Below are positions 40,062 through 50,562 of a stretch of DNA of 64,000 bases, in pieces. Below the pieces are notes generated by a model. It saw only the letters and a list, made by a program, of their open reading frames with translations. It was not told the DNA's origin and searched no databases. This DNA is from Mycolicibacterium arabiense (GTDB taxonomy: Bacteria > Actinomycetota > Actinomycetes > Mycobacteriales > Mycobacteriaceae). The stretch spans positions 186,001 through 250,000 of the forward strand of contig NZ_AP022593.1 of NCBI RefSeq assembly GCF_010731815.2, read 5' to 3'. Numbering within the stretch: position 1 is the stretch's first letter; every line of letters starts with the position of its first letter. The translations under genes and the position numbers were made by a program.

Positions 40062-41041
40062 GCCAGGTATCGACCCGCCTGGTGCGGTTGCTGAACATGG
40101 TGCCGTACTTCCAGGCCAACCCGAAGATCACGTTCGAGGAAGCCGCCCTGGACCTCGGGGTCACCGAGAAGCAGCTGCGCGACGACCTGCAGCAGCTGTT
40201 CCTGTGCGGGTTGCCCGGTTACGGACCCGGCGACCTGATCGACTTCGAGATGTCCGGCAAGACCATCGAGGTCACGTTCTCGGCCGGGATGGACCATCCG
40301 CTGCGTCTGACCTCGCCCGAGGCCACGGGCATCCTCGTCGCGCTGCGCGCGCTGCTCGAGGTGCCCGGCATGGTCGACCCGGCCGCAGCGCGCAGCGCGA
40401 TCGCGAAGATCGAGTCGGCCGCGGGAACGGCTACCGGCGAGGAGGACGGCGCCGTCGTCGCGTCCGACGAGCCGGCGCCGGTGGAGAACGCAGCGGCGGC
40501 CGCGGTGCGGTCGGCGGTGCGCAACGACCACGCGCTGACCATCGACTACTACTCGGCGTCCCACGACGTCCTGACCACGCGGACCGTCGATCCGATCCGC
40601 GTGGTCCTGGTCGGCGACCACAGCTACCTCGAGGCATGGTGCCGTACGGCGGAGGCGGTGCGACTGTTCCGGTTCGACCGCATCGTCGAGGCGCGTGAAC
40701 TCGACGAACCGTCGGCCCCGCCCGAGCCTGCCGTGCAGGCCGGGCCGGACACCTCGCTGTTCGACTCGGACCCGTCGCTGCCCTCGGCGACCCTGCTGGT
40801 ACACCCGTCGGCGGCCTGGATGTTCGACTACTTTCCGCTGCACGTGGTGCGGGAATTGGCCGACGGGGCCTGCGAAGCGACCATGACGTACGCCTCGGAC
40901 GCGTGGATGTCGCGCTTCGTCTTGGGCTTCGGCTCAGGGGTCCGGGTTTTGGAGCCGGAATCGCTGGTCGAGCGGGTGCGGGAATCCGCAGTGGCCGCGC
41001 TGGCCGCGTACGAGTCCCTTGCCGCCGAGGTCGGCGGGTAG
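40058..41041 (+). CDS. pafC: PafC, WYL-domain regulator (PafBC subunit)
   Basis: A 327-residue partner of PafB with winged helix ([20 protein letters not shown] to about 70), WYL domain with [16 protein letters not shown], and C-terminal WCX-like domain ending in AYESLAAEV. The linker near 140-160 is Ala/Glu rich. In other mycobacteria pafB and pafC overlap or abut; here 31 nt separate them and carry a duplicated ATGA junction. Confidence 0.93.
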   Translation: MSQVSTRLVRLLNMVPYFQANPKITFEEAALDLGVTEKQLRDDLQQLFLCGLPGYGPGDLIDFEMSGKTIEVTFSAGMDHPLRLTSPEATGILVALRALLEVPGMVDPAAARSAIAKIESAAGTATGEEDGAVVASDEPAPVENAAAAAVRSAVRNDHALTIDYYSASHDVLTTRTVDPIRVVLVGDHSYLEAWCRTAEAVRLFRFDRIVEARELDEPSAPPEPAVQAGPDTSLFDSDPSLPSATLLVHPSAAWMFDYFPLHVVRELADGACEATMTYASDAWMSRFVLGFGSGVRVLEPESLVERVRESAVAALAAYESLAAEVGG

Positions 41042-41044
41042 ACT
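41039..41044 (+). promoter_or_regulatory. -10 hexamer TAGACT upstream of tatA
   Basis: TAGACT overlaps the pafC stop and would start transcription near 41051. That gives a leader of about 20 nt containing GGAGGTGA (41060-41067), close to the tatA ATG at 41071. Confidence 0.45.
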
Positions 41045-41070
41045 CGTGCTCGACTTCTGGAGGTGACCGA

Positions 41071-41349
41071 ATGGGTGCTCTGCAACCCTGGCATTGGTTG
41101 ATCGTTATCGCAGTCTTCGTCCTGTTGTTCGGCGCCAAGAAGCTGCCGGACGCTGCGCGTTCGCTGGGCAAGTCGATGCGGATCTTCAAGTCGGAGATCA
41201 AGGAGATGCAGGCGGACGGCAAGTCCGACGCTGCGTCGTCGTCCGACGCGGCGCCTGCCACGCCGATCGCCTCCGAGCGCGTCGTCGACCCGGCACCCGC
41301 CACGGGGGCCACTCCGGCGTCCGAGCAGCCCGACAAGCGCACGGCCTGA
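41071..41349 (+). CDS. tatA: Sec-independent translocase subunit TatA
   Basis: A 92-residue protein with one N-terminal membrane helix (about 6-21, [20 protein letters not shown]), an amphipathic helix containing [14 protein letters not shown], and an acidic, Ala/Pro-rich tail. TatA multimers form the pore of the twin-arginine export pathway. A strong GGAGG site precedes the ATG. It is followed by tatC, and TatB must lie elsewhere. Confidence 0.96.
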   Translation: MGALQPWHWLIVIAVFVLLFGAKKLPDAARSLGKSMRIFKSEIKEMQADGKSDAASSSDAAPATPIASERVVDPAPATGATPASEQPDKRTA

Positions 41350-41393
41350 CCCACGCCTTCACCGGCCGCGACGACTCGTCGCGTCCCTAGTCG

Positions 41394-42362
41394 GTGTCTT
41401 CACACGATCCCGTGCGTACTCCTGGAATCATCAAGAGGCTGGACCCCCGCCGTCGCCGCGCGCGGGTCAATCCCGACGGCACGATGTCGCTCGTCGACCA
41501 CCTCGCCGAGCTGCGCAACCGGCTGCTGATCGCGGCCGCGGCCGTCGTCTTCACGACGATCCTCGGCTTCTTCTGGTACACCCACGGTGTCTTCGGCACC
41601 CCCAGCCTCGGCGACTGGCTCCGGCAGCCGTACTGCGCGCTGCCCGAGTCCGCCCGCGCGACGATCGCTCCCGACGGACAGTGCCGGCTGCTCGCGACCG
41701 CGCCGTTCGATCAGTTCATGTTGCGGTTGAAGGTGTCGCTGACCGCGGGTGTCGTACTGGCCTGCCCGGTCTGGCTGTACCAGCTGTGGGGATTCATCAC
41801 GCCCGGGCTGTACAGCAAGGAGCGCCGGTTCGCCTCGGTGTTCGTCGCGTTCGGCGCCGCGCTGTTCATCACGGGCGCTGTGCTCGCCTACGTCGTACTG
41901 TCCAAGGCGTTGGACTTCCTGCTCACCGTCGGTAGCGACGTTCAGGTCACCGCCCTGTCGGGCGACCAGTACTTCGGCTTCCTGATCAACCTGCTGCTCG
42001 TGTTCGGGATCAGCTTCGAGTTCCCGCTGCTGATCATCATGCTCAACCTCGTCGGCGTGCTGTCCTACGAGCGACTCAAGGCGTGGCGGCGCGGGCTGAT
42101 CTTCGGGCTCTTCGTGTTCGCGGCGTTCTTCACACCCGGCTCGGATCCGTTCTCGATGCTGGCCCTGGCAGGCGCGCTGACCGTCCTGCTCGAATTCGCC
42201 ATCCAGGTGGCGCGTTTCAACGACCGGCGCAAGGCCAAGCGGGCCGCCAACGAGGCCGTGCCCGACGATCAGGCCGCGCCGATCGGCCCGGTGGAGGACG
42301 TCGAGGCCCCGTCCGCCGTGCCGACACCGTCTCGCGTGAGCGTCGATGACCAAGCCACCTGA
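41394..42362 (+). CDS. tatC: Sec-independent translocase subunit TatC
   Basis: A 322-residue polytopic membrane protein with six predicted helices that recognises the twin-arginine signal. The N-terminal [17 protein letters not shown] is the family motif, and [28 protein letters not shown] and the conserved Glu in [11 protein letters not shown] follow. A periplasmic loop holds two cysteines ([15 protein letters not shown]). A 30-residue basic N-terminal extension and charged C-terminus are typical of mycobacteria. The GTG start is not supported by a strong ribosome site. It overlaps helY by 17 nt. Confidence 0.95.
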   Translation: MSSHDPVRTPGIIKRLDPRRRRARVNPDGTMSLVDHLAELRNRLLIAAAAVVFTTILGFFWYTHGVFGTPSLGDWLRQPYCALPESARATIAPDGQCRLLATAPFDQFMLRLKVSLTAGVVLACPVWLYQLWGFITPGLYSKERRFASVFVAFGAALFITGAVLAYVVLSKALDFLLTVGSDVQVTALSGDQYFGFLINLLLVFGISFEFPLLIIMLNLVGVLSYERLKAWRRGLIFGLFVFAAFFTPGSDPFSMLALAGALTVLLEFAIQVARFNDRRKAKRAANEAVPDDQAAPIGPVEDVEAPSAVPTPSRVSVDDQAT

Positions 42363-45129
42363 GCCGCTGGGCGGAGAGCTGGCCAGGTTCGCCAAGGAGT
42401 TGCCGTTCGCACTCGACGCCTTCCAGGTCGACGGGTGCCGCGCGCTGGAGAGCGGCCACGGCGTGCTGGTGTGCGCACCGACCGGCGCAGGCAAGACGGT
42501 GGTGGGCGAATTCGCCGTGCACCTCGCGCTCGCGGCAGGCCGAAAGTGCTTCTACACCACGCCGATCAAGGCCCTGAGCAACCAGAAGCACGCCGACCTG
42601 GTCCGCCGCTACGGCGCCCAACGCGTCGGTCTGCTGACCGGCGATCAGTCCATCAACGGTGACGCCGACGTGGTGGTGATGACCACCGAAGTGCTGCGCA
42701 ACATGCTCTACGCCAACTCGACCGCGCTGTACGGCCTCTCCCACGTCGTGATGGACGAGGTGCACTTCCTGGCCGACCGGATGCGTGGGGCGGTGTGGGA
42801 GGAGGTCATCCTGCACCTGCCAGAGGAGGTGCGGCTGGTCAGCCTCTCGGCGACGGTCAGCAATGCCGAGGAGTTCGGCGGCTGGATCCAGACCGTCCGC
42901 GGTGACACCACCGTCGTCGTCGACGAGCACCGCCCCGTTCCGCTGTGGCAGCACATGCTGGTCGGTAAGCGGCTGTTCGACCTTTTCGAGGGTGGGCAGG
43001 CCCGCCCTGGCAAGCCGCAGGTCGACCGTGAGCTGTTGCGGCACATCGCGTTGCGCCGGGAGTCGGACCGGCTCTCGGACTGGGAGCCGAGAGGCCGCGG
43101 CCGTGGGCGCCGCGACCAGGGTGGCGGCAGACCGACCATCTACCGCCCGCCCGCTCGCCCCGACGTCATCGCCACACTCGACCGGGAGGGGCTGCTACCC
43201 GCGATCACGTTCGTGTTCTCGCGGGTCGGGTGCGACGCGGCGGTCAAGCAGTGCCTGCGGTCACCGCTGCGGCTCACCAACGACGCGGAACGGGCGCGGA
43301 TCGCCGAGGTCATCGACCGGCGGTGCGCGGACCTCGCCGAGGTCGACCTCGTCGTGCTCGGCTACCACGAATGGCGCGAGGGGCTGCTGCGCGGTCTGGC
43401 CGCCCATCACGCGGGCATGCTCCCGGTCTTCCGGCACACCGTCGAGGAACTCTTCACCGCCGGTCTGGTCAGAGCGGTGTTCGCCACCGAGACACTGGCT
43501 CTCGGCATCAACATGCCTGCCCGCACGGTGGTGCTCGAGCGCCTGGTCAAGTACAACGGCGAGCAGCATGCGCCGTTGACGCCGGGGGAGTACACCCAGC
43601 TGACGGGCCGGGCCGGTAGGCGCGGCATCGACGTCGAGGGTCACGCGGTGGTGCTGTGGCAACCGAACGACACCAGCGTCGACCCGGCCGACGTCGCGGG
43701 ATTGGCGTCCACCCGCACCTTCCCGCTGCGCAGTTCCTTTGCGCCGTCGTACAACATAACCATCAACCTGCTCGGGCACATGGGACCGGCGCAGGCGCGC
43801 AGCCTGCTCGAGCGGTCGTTCGCCCAGTTCCAGGCCGACCGGTCGGTGGTGGGTCTGGTGCGCGGCGTCGCGCGCGGCGAGCGGATGCTCGACGAGATCG
43901 CTGCCGAACTCGGCGGCCGGGACGCGCCGATCCTGGAGTACGCGCGGTTGCGCGCGGCGGTGGCGGCACGCGAACGGGCACAGTCGCGGTCGTCCCGGTT
44001 GCAGCGCCGCAAGGCGACCAACGATGCGTTGACGTCACTGCGCCGCGGCGACATCATCGCGATCGGCCAGGGCAAGCGCAGCGGGATCGCCGTCGTCCTC
44101 GAGCCGGCAGCCGACGTCGACGACCCGCGCCCGCTGGTGCTCACCGAAGAGCGTTGGGCGGGCCGCATCTCGTCGGCCGACTTCACCGGCGCCTCGGCGA
44201 AGCTCGGGACCATGACGTTGCCCAAGCGCGTCGAGCACAGGCAGCCGAAGGTCCGGCGGGACCTGGCCTCGGCGCTGCGCAACGCGGCCGCCGGACTGGA
44301 TCTGCCCTCGCGCAGGCGCCGTCGCGACGCGGCGGCAGAACCCGACGTCGACCCGGAGGTGGCGCGGCTGCGCGACGAGGTCCGCGCCCACCCGGCGCAC
44401 CACGACCCGAACCGCGACGAGGGCGTCCGCGTCGCCGAGCGCTACCTGCGCATCGAGCGCGACAACGCCGAGACCCAGCAGAAGGTCGCCACCGCGACCA
44501 ACTCGCTCGCACGCACCTTCGACCGGATCTTGCTGCTGCTCACCGAACGTGGCTTCATCGACGGCGCGGTCGACGGGGCAGCCGACGAGGATCCGAAGGT
44601 GACCGACGACGGCCGGCTGCTCGCGCGGATCTACAGCGAGAGTGATCTGCTGGTCGCCGAATGTCTCAGGCGCGGAACGTGGGAGGGGCTGCGGCCCGCC
44701 GAGTTGGCTGCCGTGCTGTCGACCGTGCTCTACGAGTCCAGGGGCGACACGCCGGGCGCCGCACCCAACCTCGACGAATCGAGCGCGGGACTGCGGCGCG
44801 CACTCTCGGCGACCCGCCGTACGTGCAGCGAGATCCGTGCCGACGAACAGCGCCACCGACTGTCACCGAGTCGCGAGACCGACCCCGGTTTCGTTGCGGC
44901 GATCTACCAGTGGGCCAGCACCGGCGACCTGACCGCGTCGCTCGCCGCCTCGGATGCCAACGGCAGCGGATCACCGTTGTCCGCTGGCGATTTCGTCCGT
45001 TGGTGCCGTCAGGTCCTCGACCTGCTCGATCAGGTGCGAAACGCAGCCCCGTCACCGGCGCTGCGGTCCACCGCGAAACGCGCGATGGGCGACATTCGCC
45101 GCGGCGTCGTGGCAGTTGATGCAGGGTAG
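42346..45129 (+). CDS. helY: DEAD/DEAH-box helicase HelY (Ski2/Mtr4-like)
   Basis: A 927-residue superfamily 2 helicase. It has Walker A APTGAGKT near residue 46, DEVH in [11 protein letters not shown] (LSATVSN), motif [14 protein letters not shown] and a DSHCT-type C-terminal domain. A basic linker ([10 protein letters not shown]) interrupts the two RecA domains. Homologues of the Ski2/Mtr4 group unwind RNA for decay; the mycobacterial role is not established. Start overlaps tatC. Confidence 0.94.
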   Translation: MTKPPEPLGGELARFAKELPFALDAFQVDGCRALESGHGVLVCAPTGAGKTVVGEFAVHLALAAGRKCFYTTPIKALSNQKHADLVRRYGAQRVGLLTGDQSINGDADVVVMTTEVLRNMLYANSTALYGLSHVVMDEVHFLADRMRGAVWEEVILHLPEEVRLVSLSATVSNAEEFGGWIQTVRGDTTVVVDEHRPVPLWQHMLVGKRLFDLFEGGQARPGKPQVDRELLRHIALRRESDRLSDWEPRGRGRGRRDQGGGRPTIYRPPARPDVIATLDREGLLPAITFVFSRVGCDAAVKQCLRSPLRLTNDAERARIAEVIDRRCADLAEVDLVVLGYHEWREGLLRGLAAHHAGMLPVFRHTVEELFTAGLVRAVFATETLALGINMPARTVVLERLVKYNGEQHAPLTPGEYTQLTGRAGRRGIDVEGHAVVLWQPNDTSVDPADVAGLASTRTFPLRSSFAPSYNITINLLGHMGPAQARSLLERSFAQFQADRSVVGLVRGVARGERMLDEIAAELGGRDAPILEYARLRAAVAARERAQSRSSRLQRRKATNDALTSLRRGDIIAIGQGKRSGIAVVLEPAADVDDPRPLVLTEERWAGRISSADFTGASAKLGTMTLPKRVEHRQPKVRRDLASALRNAAAGLDLPSRRRRRDAAAEPDVDPEVARLRDEVRAHPAHHDPNRDEGVRVAERYLRIERDNAETQQKVATATNSLARTFDRILLLLTERGFIDGAVDGAADEDPKVTDDGRLLARIYSESDLLVAECLRRGTWEGLRPAELAAVLSTVLYESRGDTPGAAPNLDESSAGLRRALSATRRTCSEIRADEQRHRLSPSRETDPGFVAAIYQWASTGDLTASLAASDANGSGSPLSAGDFVRWCRQVLDLLDQVRNAAPSPALRSTAKRAMGDIRRGVVAVDAG

Positions 45130-45132
45130 GGT
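45127..45132 (+). promoter_or_regulatory. -10 hexamer TAGGGT before the DUF4333 gene
   Basis: TAGGGT overlaps the helY stop and would start a short leader ending in AAGGAGAGA before the ATG at 45186. Confidence 0.4.
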
Positions 45133-45185
45133 GTTGCCAACGCCTCAGCGCAGACCGGCATGGTAGCCAGCACCAAGGAGAGACG

Positions 45186-45962
45186 ATGAGCGGACCGCAG
45201 GGAACTGATCCGAACCAGCAATGGCCGGGTCAGCAACCGCCGCAGGGTGAACCGTCGGCCTGGCAGCCGCAGCCGGATCAGGGGCAGCCCGCGGGTGAGA
45301 CCCCGGCGTGGCAGCAGCAACCCCCCGCGTACAACCCGCAGCAGTACCCGCAGGGCGAGCAGTACGGGCAGCCCCCTTCGGCTTACGGGCAGACGCCGTA
45401 CCAGCCCCCGCAGACCGAGCAGTACGGCCAACCGCAGTACGGGCAGCCTCCGCAGTACGGCCAGTACGGAGCGCCGCAGTACGGCCAGCCGCCCCAGTAC
45501 GGTCAGCCGCAGTACGGGCAGCCCGGCCAGTACCCGCAGCAGTACGGTCAACCGACGCAGCAGTACGGCCAGCCGGATCAGCAGTTCTCGCCGTACCCGC
45601 CGCCGGGCTCCGAGGCCGGCTCGAAGAAGTCGATGAAGCTCCTGCTCGCGGTGGCGGGCGGCATCGTCGCGCTCATCGCGATCGTGATCGTCGTCCTCGG
45701 CTTCTTCACCCCGGGCTGGTTCGTCGAGAAGCGGCTGGACGTCAATGCCGCTCAGACCGGTGTCGCGCAGGTGCTCGGTGACGAGGCCAATGGCTACGGC
45801 GCGAAGAACGTGTCCGACGTCAACTGCAACGACGGCGCGAACCCCGAGGTCAAGAAGGGTGACACCTTCACCTGCGAGGTGAGCATCGACGGCACCAAGC
45901 GGCAGGTCACCGTGACGTTCCAGGACGACGACGGCACCTACGAGGTCGGCAGGCCCAAGTAG
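45186..45962 (+). CDS. Gln/Pro/Tyr-rich membrane protein with C-terminal DUF4333 (Rv2091c-like)
   Basis: A 258-residue protein. Residues 1-145 are low-complexity, with about nine copies of a QYGQP-type repeat between residues 59 and 129. One membrane helix follows (about 150-174), then an extracellular DUF4333 domain with two cysteines (C214, C230) that could form a disulfide. The N-terminal part would be cytosolic. The family is found in mycobacterial envelopes and has no known activity. AAGGAGAGA precedes the ATG. It is convergent with the exonuclease gene. Confidence 0.87.
   Translation: MSGPQGTDPNQQWPGQQPPQGEPSAWQPQPDQGQPAGETPAWQQQPPAYNPQQYPQGEQYGQPPSAYGQTPYQPPQTEQYGQPQYGQPPQYGQYGAPQYGQPPQYGQPQYGQPGQYPQQYGQPTQQYGQPDQQFSPYPPPGSEAGSKKSMKLLLAVAGGIVALIAIVIVVLGFFTPGWFVEKRLDVNAAQTGVAQVLGDEANGYGAKNVSDVNCNDGANPEVKKGDTFTCEVSIDGTKRQVTVTFQDDDGTYEVGRPK
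45360..45572 (+). repeat. Tandem QYGQP-coding repeats
   Basis: About nine degenerate copies of a CAGTACGG(G/C/T)CAG-type unit encode [10 protein letters not shown] in the disordered N-terminal half of the DUF4333 protein. Such repeats are prone to copy-number change. Confidence 0.75.
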
Positions 45963-45972
45963 GTCGCAGGCG

Positions 45973-46926
45973 TCAGTTGGGAAGCGCGTCGAGCGCCTTC
46001 TGCAGCCGCCCGACCGACGACACCACGCCGTATTCGGCAGCCAGTTCGGCGACCTTGCGCGGGTGACGCGCCGACAGCGGCAGCGCGTCGAAGTCGTTCG
46101 ACATCCGCACGGGCGCGTCGTGTGCCACCTGAACCACGGGTATGGCCGCGGTGATGTAGTCGGCGGCGCCGAGCAACTTCTTGCGCTGTGCGGTCGGCAG
46201 CTTCGACTTGGGGTCGTTCGCGGCAGCCAGGATCGCCTCGAGTGAGCCGTGCTGCGCCAGCAGCGTGGCCGCGGTCTTCTCGCCGATTCCCGGTACGCCG
46301 GGCAGACCGTCTGAGGGGTCGCCGCGCAGCAGTGCGAGTTCGGCATAGGCGGGCCCGGCACGGCCGACCGGCACTCCGTAGGTCTCGGCGACCTCGGCAG
46401 GCCCGTAGAGGACGGCCTTCGTCAGTCCGCGGCCGATGTAGAACACCCGCACGGCCACGTGTTCGTCGCCGACGAGTTGCAGCAGGTCGCGGTCACCGCT
46501 GACGACGACCACCGGGTCGGTGCGTTCCCTGGTGGCCAGCGTGCCGAGCACGTCGTCGGCCTCGTAGCCCACCGCACCGGCGGTGGTGATGCCGAACGCG
46601 TCGAGCATCGCCATGATCATGTCGACCTGCGGGGTGAGTTCGTCGGGAACCTGCTCGACGTCGGGTTCGTCGGCCTGGACCTCTTCGACGCGGTGCGCCT
46701 TGTAGGAGGGGACGAGGTCGACGCGCCACTGCGGACGCCAGTCGAGGTCGAGGCAGACGACCAGGCGGGCCGGCCGGTGCGTGGTGACGAGGGTGGCGAC
46801 GCTGTCGAGGAAGCCGCGCAGGGCGTTCACCGGCCTGCCGTCGGGGGACGTGATGGACGACGGTACGCCGAAGTACGAGCGGAACCACATGCTCGCTCCG
46901 TCGAGGAGTAGGACCGGTGCGCTCAC
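45973..46926 (-). CDS. 5'-3' exonuclease (Rv2090-like, FEN/PolA-type)
   Basis: A 317-residue stand-alone homologue of the PolA 5'-nuclease domain. It has the N-terminal [15 protein letters not shown], acidic metal-binding clusters [12 protein letters not shown] and [12 protein letters not shown], and the helix-hairpin-helix [19 protein letters not shown]. It would remove flaps or RNA primers. The GTG at 46926 has TACTGT ending 7 nt upstream on its strand, fixing the start and implying a leaderless mRNA. It is divergent from pepE over only 24 nt. Confidence 0.9.
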   Translation of the reverse strand: MSAPVLLLDGASMWFRSYFGVPSSITSPDGRPVNALRGFLDSVATLVTTHRPARLVVCLDLDWRPQWRVDLVPSYKAHRVEEVQADEPDVEQVPDELTPQVDMIMAMLDAFGITTAGAVGYEADDVLGTLATRERTDPVVVVSGDRDLLQLVGDEHVAVRVFYIGRGLTKAVLYGPAEVAETYGVPVGRAGPAYAELALLRGDPSDGLPGVPGIGEKTAATLLAQHGSLEAILAAANDPKSKLPTAQRKKLLGAADYITAAIPVVQVAHDAPVRMSNDFDALPLSARHPRKVAELAAEYGVVSSVGRLQKALDALPN

Positions 46927-46933
46927 CCGAGTG

Positions 46934-46943
46934 ACAGTAGCCT
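46934..46943. promoter_or_regulatory. Bidirectional promoter with overlapping -10 boxes (exonuclease / pepE)
   Basis: On the plus strand TAGCCT (46938-46943) ends 7 nt before the pepE ATG. On the minus strand TACTGT (46939-46934) ends 7 nt before the exonuclease GTG. The two hexamers share the central TA, so one AT dinucleotide step serves both. Both mRNAs would be leaderless. Confidence 0.6.
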
Positions 46944-46950
46944 CGAGGGC

Positions 46951-48114
46951 ATGGACTCCGGGCGATTCGGTACCGACGTGTATGCACGACGACTGCAGTC
47001 GGCGGCCGATGCCGCCGCAGCGGCGGGTCTGGCCGGCCTCGTCATCACCCCCGGTTACGACCTGCGCTACCTGCTGGGTTCGCGGGCGCAGACGTTCGAG
47101 CGCCTCACCGCCCTGGTGCTGCCGGCCTCCGGTGACCCGACGGTCGTGGTCCCGCGGCTGGAACTGGCATCGCTGCGCGAGTCGGCGGTGCCGGAACTGG
47201 GCCTGGCCGTGCGGGATTGGGTGGACGGTGAGAATCCGTACCGCCTGGTCGCCGACGTGTTGGGCGGTGGGCCTGACTCGAATCCCGGGTCGCTTCGCTC
47301 CTGCCCGCCGATCAAGACCGCGGTCACCGACGCCATGCCCGCACTGCACCTGCTGCCGCTCGCCGACGTGCTCGGCGCGGTGCCGATTCTCGCCACCGAC
47401 GTGCTACGCCGGCTGCGGATGGTCAAGGACGCCGCCGAGATCGATGCGTTGCGCAAGGCGGGTGCGGCGATCGACCGCGTCCACGCCCGGGTGCCCGAGT
47501 TCCTGGCGCCGGGCCGCACCGAGGCCGACGTCGCCGCCGACATCGCCGAAGCCATTGTGGCCGAAGGGCATTCGGAGGTCGCGTTCATCATCGTCGGGTC
47601 CGGCCCCAACGGCGCCGACCCGCACCACGAGTGCTCCGACCGCGAATTGCGGGAGGGCGACGTCGTGGTGGTCGACATCGGCGGTCCGTACGAGCCGGGC
47701 TACAACTCCGACTCGACGCGCACCTACAGCATCGGCGAGCCGTCGCCGGAGGTGTCGCGGCAGTACGCCGTGCTGCAGCAGGCGCAACGGGCTGCGGTGG
47801 CCGCGGTGCGGCCAGGCGTCACCGCGGAGCAGGTCGACGCCGCAGCGCGTGACGTGCTGGCGGCCGAAGGGCTCGCCGAGGTCTTCGTGCACAGGACCGG
47901 TCACGGCATCGGCCTGTCCGTCCACGAGGAGCCCTACATCGTGGCGGGCAACGATCTGCCGCTGGAGAGCGGGATGGCGTTCAGCGTCGAACCCGGAATC
48001 TACTTCCCCGGACAGTGGGGTGCTCGGATCGAGGACATCGTGGTCGTCACCGAGGACGGTGCGCTGTCGGTGAACAATCAGCCGCACGAACTGGTCGTGG
48101 TGCCGGTGGCCTAG
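46951..48114 (+). CDS. pepE: Xaa-Pro dipeptidase-like M24 peptidase PepE
   Basis: A 387-residue metallopeptidase with an N-terminal creatinase-like domain and C-terminal pita-bread domain. Metal ligands are in [44 protein letters not shown] and ARIEDIV, so the di-metal site is complete. It should cleave Xaa-Pro dipeptides in the cytosol. It matches Rv2089c. Promoter is shared with the divergent exonuclease. Confidence 0.93.
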   Translation: MDSGRFGTDVYARRLQSAADAAAAAGLAGLVITPGYDLRYLLGSRAQTFERLTALVLPASGDPTVVVPRLELASLRESAVPELGLAVRDWVDGENPYRLVADVLGGGPDSNPGSLRSCPPIKTAVTDAMPALHLLPLADVLGAVPILATDVLRRLRMVKDAAEIDALRKAGAAIDRVHARVPEFLAPGRTEADVAADIAEAIVAEGHSEVAFIIVGSGPNGADPHHECSDRELREGDVVVVDIGGPYEPGYNSDSTRTYSIGEPSPEVSRQYAVLQQAQRAAVAAVRPGVTAEQVDAAARDVLAAEGLAEVFVHRTGHGIGLSVHEEPYIVAGNDLPLESGMAFSVEPGIYFPGQWGARIEDIVVVTEDGALSVNNQPHELVVVPVA

Positions 48115-48135
48115 TCGCCGCGTCGGCGGAGCCGA

Positions 48136-48561
48136 CTACTCACCGGAGCGGTCGAGCAGCTCCGAGGAGCCGAGTACGCGTTCGACGCGCACCTCGATCA
48201 CGACGCGCCGGGGGTTGACCCGGGGAGTGCGGTACCGCTGGGCGTAGCGCAGCTCGGCGTCGCGCACGGCGTCCGGTTCGTCCTTCACCGTCGACTTGCC
48301 CTCGAGCGACAGCCAGCGCGCGCCGTCGACCTGGCTGAGGACGGCCACGCCGCGCTCGGCTGCGTTGACTGCCTTCTGTGAGCCGCCCGTGGTGATCACC
48401 CGGGCGACGTGCGTCTTGGGGTCGAAGGTGAACCCGACGGCCACGACGTGGGGTGAATTGTCCGACCGCAGCGTGGTCAGCATGGCGAGATGGCGTTCGG
48501 TGAGGAACGCGATCGCGTCATTGGTCAGCCGGGTCGTTGCCTTGCGACCAGAAGTAGCCAT
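48136..48561 (-). CDS. F420H2-dependent biliverdin reductase-like (Rv2074 homologue)
   Basis: A 141-residue split-beta-barrel protein of the F420-binding/FDOR-B class. The segment [40 protein letters not shown] and [16 protein letters not shown] follow the Rv2074 family, whose M. tuberculosis member reduces biliverdin with F420H2. It lies next to the DprE2-like gene and cobL, as Rv2074-Rv2073c-Rv2072c do in M. tuberculosis. A TAGATT -10 box ends 8 nt before its ATG. Confidence 0.85.
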   Translation of the reverse strand: MATSGRKATTRLTNDAIAFLTERHLAMLTTLRSDNSPHVVAVGFTFDPKTHVARVITTGGSQKAVNAAERGVAVLSQVDGARWLSLEGKSTVKDEPDAVRDAELRYAQRYRTPRVNPRRVVIEVRVERVLGSSELLDRSGE

Positions 48562-48569
48562 CGGGGCTC

Positions 48570-48589
48570 AATCTAGCGCAGGACATAAT
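48570..48589. promoter_or_regulatory. Back-to-back leaderless promoters of the F420 reductase and DprE2-like genes
   Basis: TAGATT (minus, 48575-48570) ends 8 nt before the reductase ATG. CATAAT (plus, 48584-48589) ends 7 nt before the dehydrogenase ATG at 48597. The two -10 elements are 8 bp apart in a 35-nt gap. Confidence 0.5.
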
Positions 48590-48596
48590 CACGACC

Positions 48597-49343
48597 ATGG
48601 ACGACACGACGCGCACGGTGGTGATCTTCGGCGGCCGCAGTGAGATCGGCGTCGAGCTGGCGACGCGACTGGCCCGGGGCGCGACCGTCGTCCTGGCGGC
48701 GCGGCGGGCCGATCAGCTCGCGGTGGAGTCCGACGCGCTTCGAGCGGCCGGGGCGGCGGCGGTGCGGACGGTGGAGTTCGACGCCGACGACCTGGCCTCG
48801 CATCCGCGCGTCGTCGCGTCCATCGTGGCCGAGCACGGCCGCATCGACACCGCGGTGGTGGCGTTCGGCATCCTCGGCGACCAGGCCCGCGCGGAGCGGG
48901 ATGCCGCGCACGCCGCGGCGATCGTGCACACCGACTTCACCGCGCAGGTCAGTCTGCTGACGGTGCTCGCGGACACCATGCGGGCCGCCGGTGGCGGCGA
49001 CATCGTGGTGTTCTCCTCGGTCGCCGGTGCGCGGGTGCGCCGCGCCAACTACGTGTACGGCTCGGCCAAGGCGGGGCTCGACGGGTTCGCGCGCGGTCTG
49101 ACCGATGCGCTGCACGGGTCGGGGGTGCGGGTGCTGCTAGTCCGGCCGGGTTTCGTGATCGGGCGGATGACCGAGGGCATGTCGCCCGCGCCGCTGTCGA
49201 GCACGCCCCGTCAGGTCGCCGAGGCGACGGCCGCCGCGCTGGCCAAGGGGCGTAGCGAGGTCTGGGTGCCGCGGTCGTTGGGCCTGCTGGTGGTGGCGCT
49301 GCGGTTGCTCCCGCGCGGGGTGTGGCGGCGGTTGCGGCGATGA
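48597..49343 (+). CDS. Short-chain dehydrogenase, DprE2-like (Rv2073c homologue)
   Basis: A 248-residue SDR with an unusual cofactor motif GGRSEIG in place of TGxxxGIG and catalytic Y/K in YGSAK. It resembles DprE2, the NADH-dependent 2-keto reductase of decaprenylphosphoryl-arabinose synthesis. DprE1 is not adjacent, so it is a paralogue of unknown substrate. The C-terminal amphipathic, hydrophobic segment (LGLLVVALRLLPRGVWRRL) suggests membrane association. cobL starts 28 nt downstream. Confidence 0.87.
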   Translation: MDDTTRTVVIFGGRSEIGVELATRLARGATVVLAARRADQLAVESDALRAAGAAAVRTVEFDADDLASHPRVVASIVAEHGRIDTAVVAFGILGDQARAERDAAHAAAIVHTDFTAQVSLLTVLADTMRAAGGGDIVVFSSVAGARVRRANYVYGSAKAGLDGFARGLTDALHGSGVRVLLVRPGFVIGRMTEGMSPAPLSSTPRQVAEATAAALAKGRSEVWVPRSLGLLVVALRLLPRGVWRRLRR

Positions 49344-49371
49344 GCGCTTGCGCGAAGAGCAGAGTGGGCCG

Positions 49372-50562
49372 ATGAGTATGGGTCGCATCGTGGTCGTCGG
49401 CATCGGCGCCGACGGCATGGCAGGGCTACCGCCGGCGTCTGCCGACGAATTGCGCCGCGCGACCGTGGTATACGGCTCGCCGAGACAACTCGACCTGCTC
49501 GACGATTCGGTGTCGGCGGACCGGAGGCGGTGGCCGTCGCCGATGCTGCCAGCGCTGGTCTCGCTCTTCCAGGAGGCCCGGTCGGACGTGCACGTGGTCG
49601 CCAGCGGCGACCCGATGTTCCACGGCATCGGGACGACGCTGACGAAGTACTACGGCGTCGGCCGGGTCACCGTGTTGCCCCACGTGTCGTCGGTGACGCT
49701 GGCCTGCGCCAGGCTGGGCTGGGCGGTACAGGACGCCGAGGTCATCAGCCTGCTGACGGCGGCGACGCCGAGCGCGGTCCGCCGGGGCGGGCGTTCGATC
49801 GTGTTGAGCCGCAACGAGTCCAGCGCGGCCGAGTTGGCTCGGCTGCTGACCGCGACCGGCCGCGGACAGTCGGTGCTGACCCTGCTGGAGCAGCTGGGCG
49901 GGCCGCAGGAGAGCATCCGGTCGGGCACCGCGCTGGAGTGGTCGACCCGACCGCCGGACGACGTCGACCCGCTCAACGTGGTCGCCGTGGACTACCGGCC
50001 CGACGAGCGGATCCTCACGACGCTGCCCGACGACGCGCTTGCCCACGACGGCCAGCTGACCAAGCAGTCGATGCGCGCGGTCACGATGGCGGCGCTGGCG
50101 CCTCGTCCCGGAGAGCTGCTGTGGGACGTGGGCGCCGGCTCGGGCAGCATCGCCATCGAGTGGGCCAGGGGCTCGAACAGGTGCGATGCCGTGGCCTTCG
50201 AGCGGGACGAGGCACGCCGGGAGCGGATCACGGCGAACGCGAAGGCGTTCGGTGCAGCGGTCGAGGTGCGTGGCCCCGCGCCGGAGAGCTTCGAGGGCGT
50301 GCGGGCGCCCACGGCGATCTTCATCGGCGGAGGGCTCACCCATCCCGGGGTGCTTGACGGCTGCTACTCCCATCTGATGGGAGGCGGGCGGCTGGTGGCC
50401 AACGCCGTGACCATCGAATCCGAAGCAGTTCTCGCGCAGTGGCATTCGAAGCACGGCGGGGAGATGCGCCGGTACCAGCACTACCGCGGTGAGCCGGTCG
50501 GCGGCTTCACCGGGTGGCGCGCGGCGATGCCCGTCACGCAGTGGACGATGATCAAACCGTGA
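49372..50562 (+). CDS. cobL: Precorrin-6Y C5,15-methyltransferase (decarboxylating) CobL
   Basis: A 396-residue bifunctional enzyme of aerobic cobalamin synthesis. The N-terminal tetrapyrrole methylase domain (about 1-205, IVVVGIGADGMAG and VVASGDPMFHGIG) and the C-terminal decarboxylating methyltransferase domain with LLWDVGAGSGSIAIEWARG are fused. The ATG at 49372 gives a normal start. It overlaps cobM by 4 nt (GTGA), and the cobL-cobM-cobK order matches M. tuberculosis. Confidence 0.95.
   Translation: MSMGRIVVVGIGADGMAGLPPASADELRRATVVYGSPRQLDLLDDSVSADRRRWPSPMLPALVSLFQEARSDVHVVASGDPMFHGIGTTLTKYYGVGRVTVLPHVSSVTLACARLGWAVQDAEVISLLTAATPSAVRRGGRSIVLSRNESSAAELARLLTATGRGQSVLTLLEQLGGPQESIRSGTALEWSTRPPDDVDPLNVVAVDYRPDERILTTLPDDALAHDGQLTKQSMRAVTMAALAPRPGELLWDVGAGSGSIAIEWARGSNRCDAVAFERDEARRERITANAKAFGAAVEVRGPAPESFEGVRAPTAIFIGGGLTHPGVLDGCYSHLMGGGRLVANAVTIESEAVLAQWHSKHGGEMRRYQHYRGEPVGGFTGWRAAMPVTQWTMIKP

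Noticed and set aside
37684..40164. Long minus-strand frame opposite pafA and pafB
   Set aside because: Same reason: a mirror of codon usage in pafA and pafB, with no recognisable domain.
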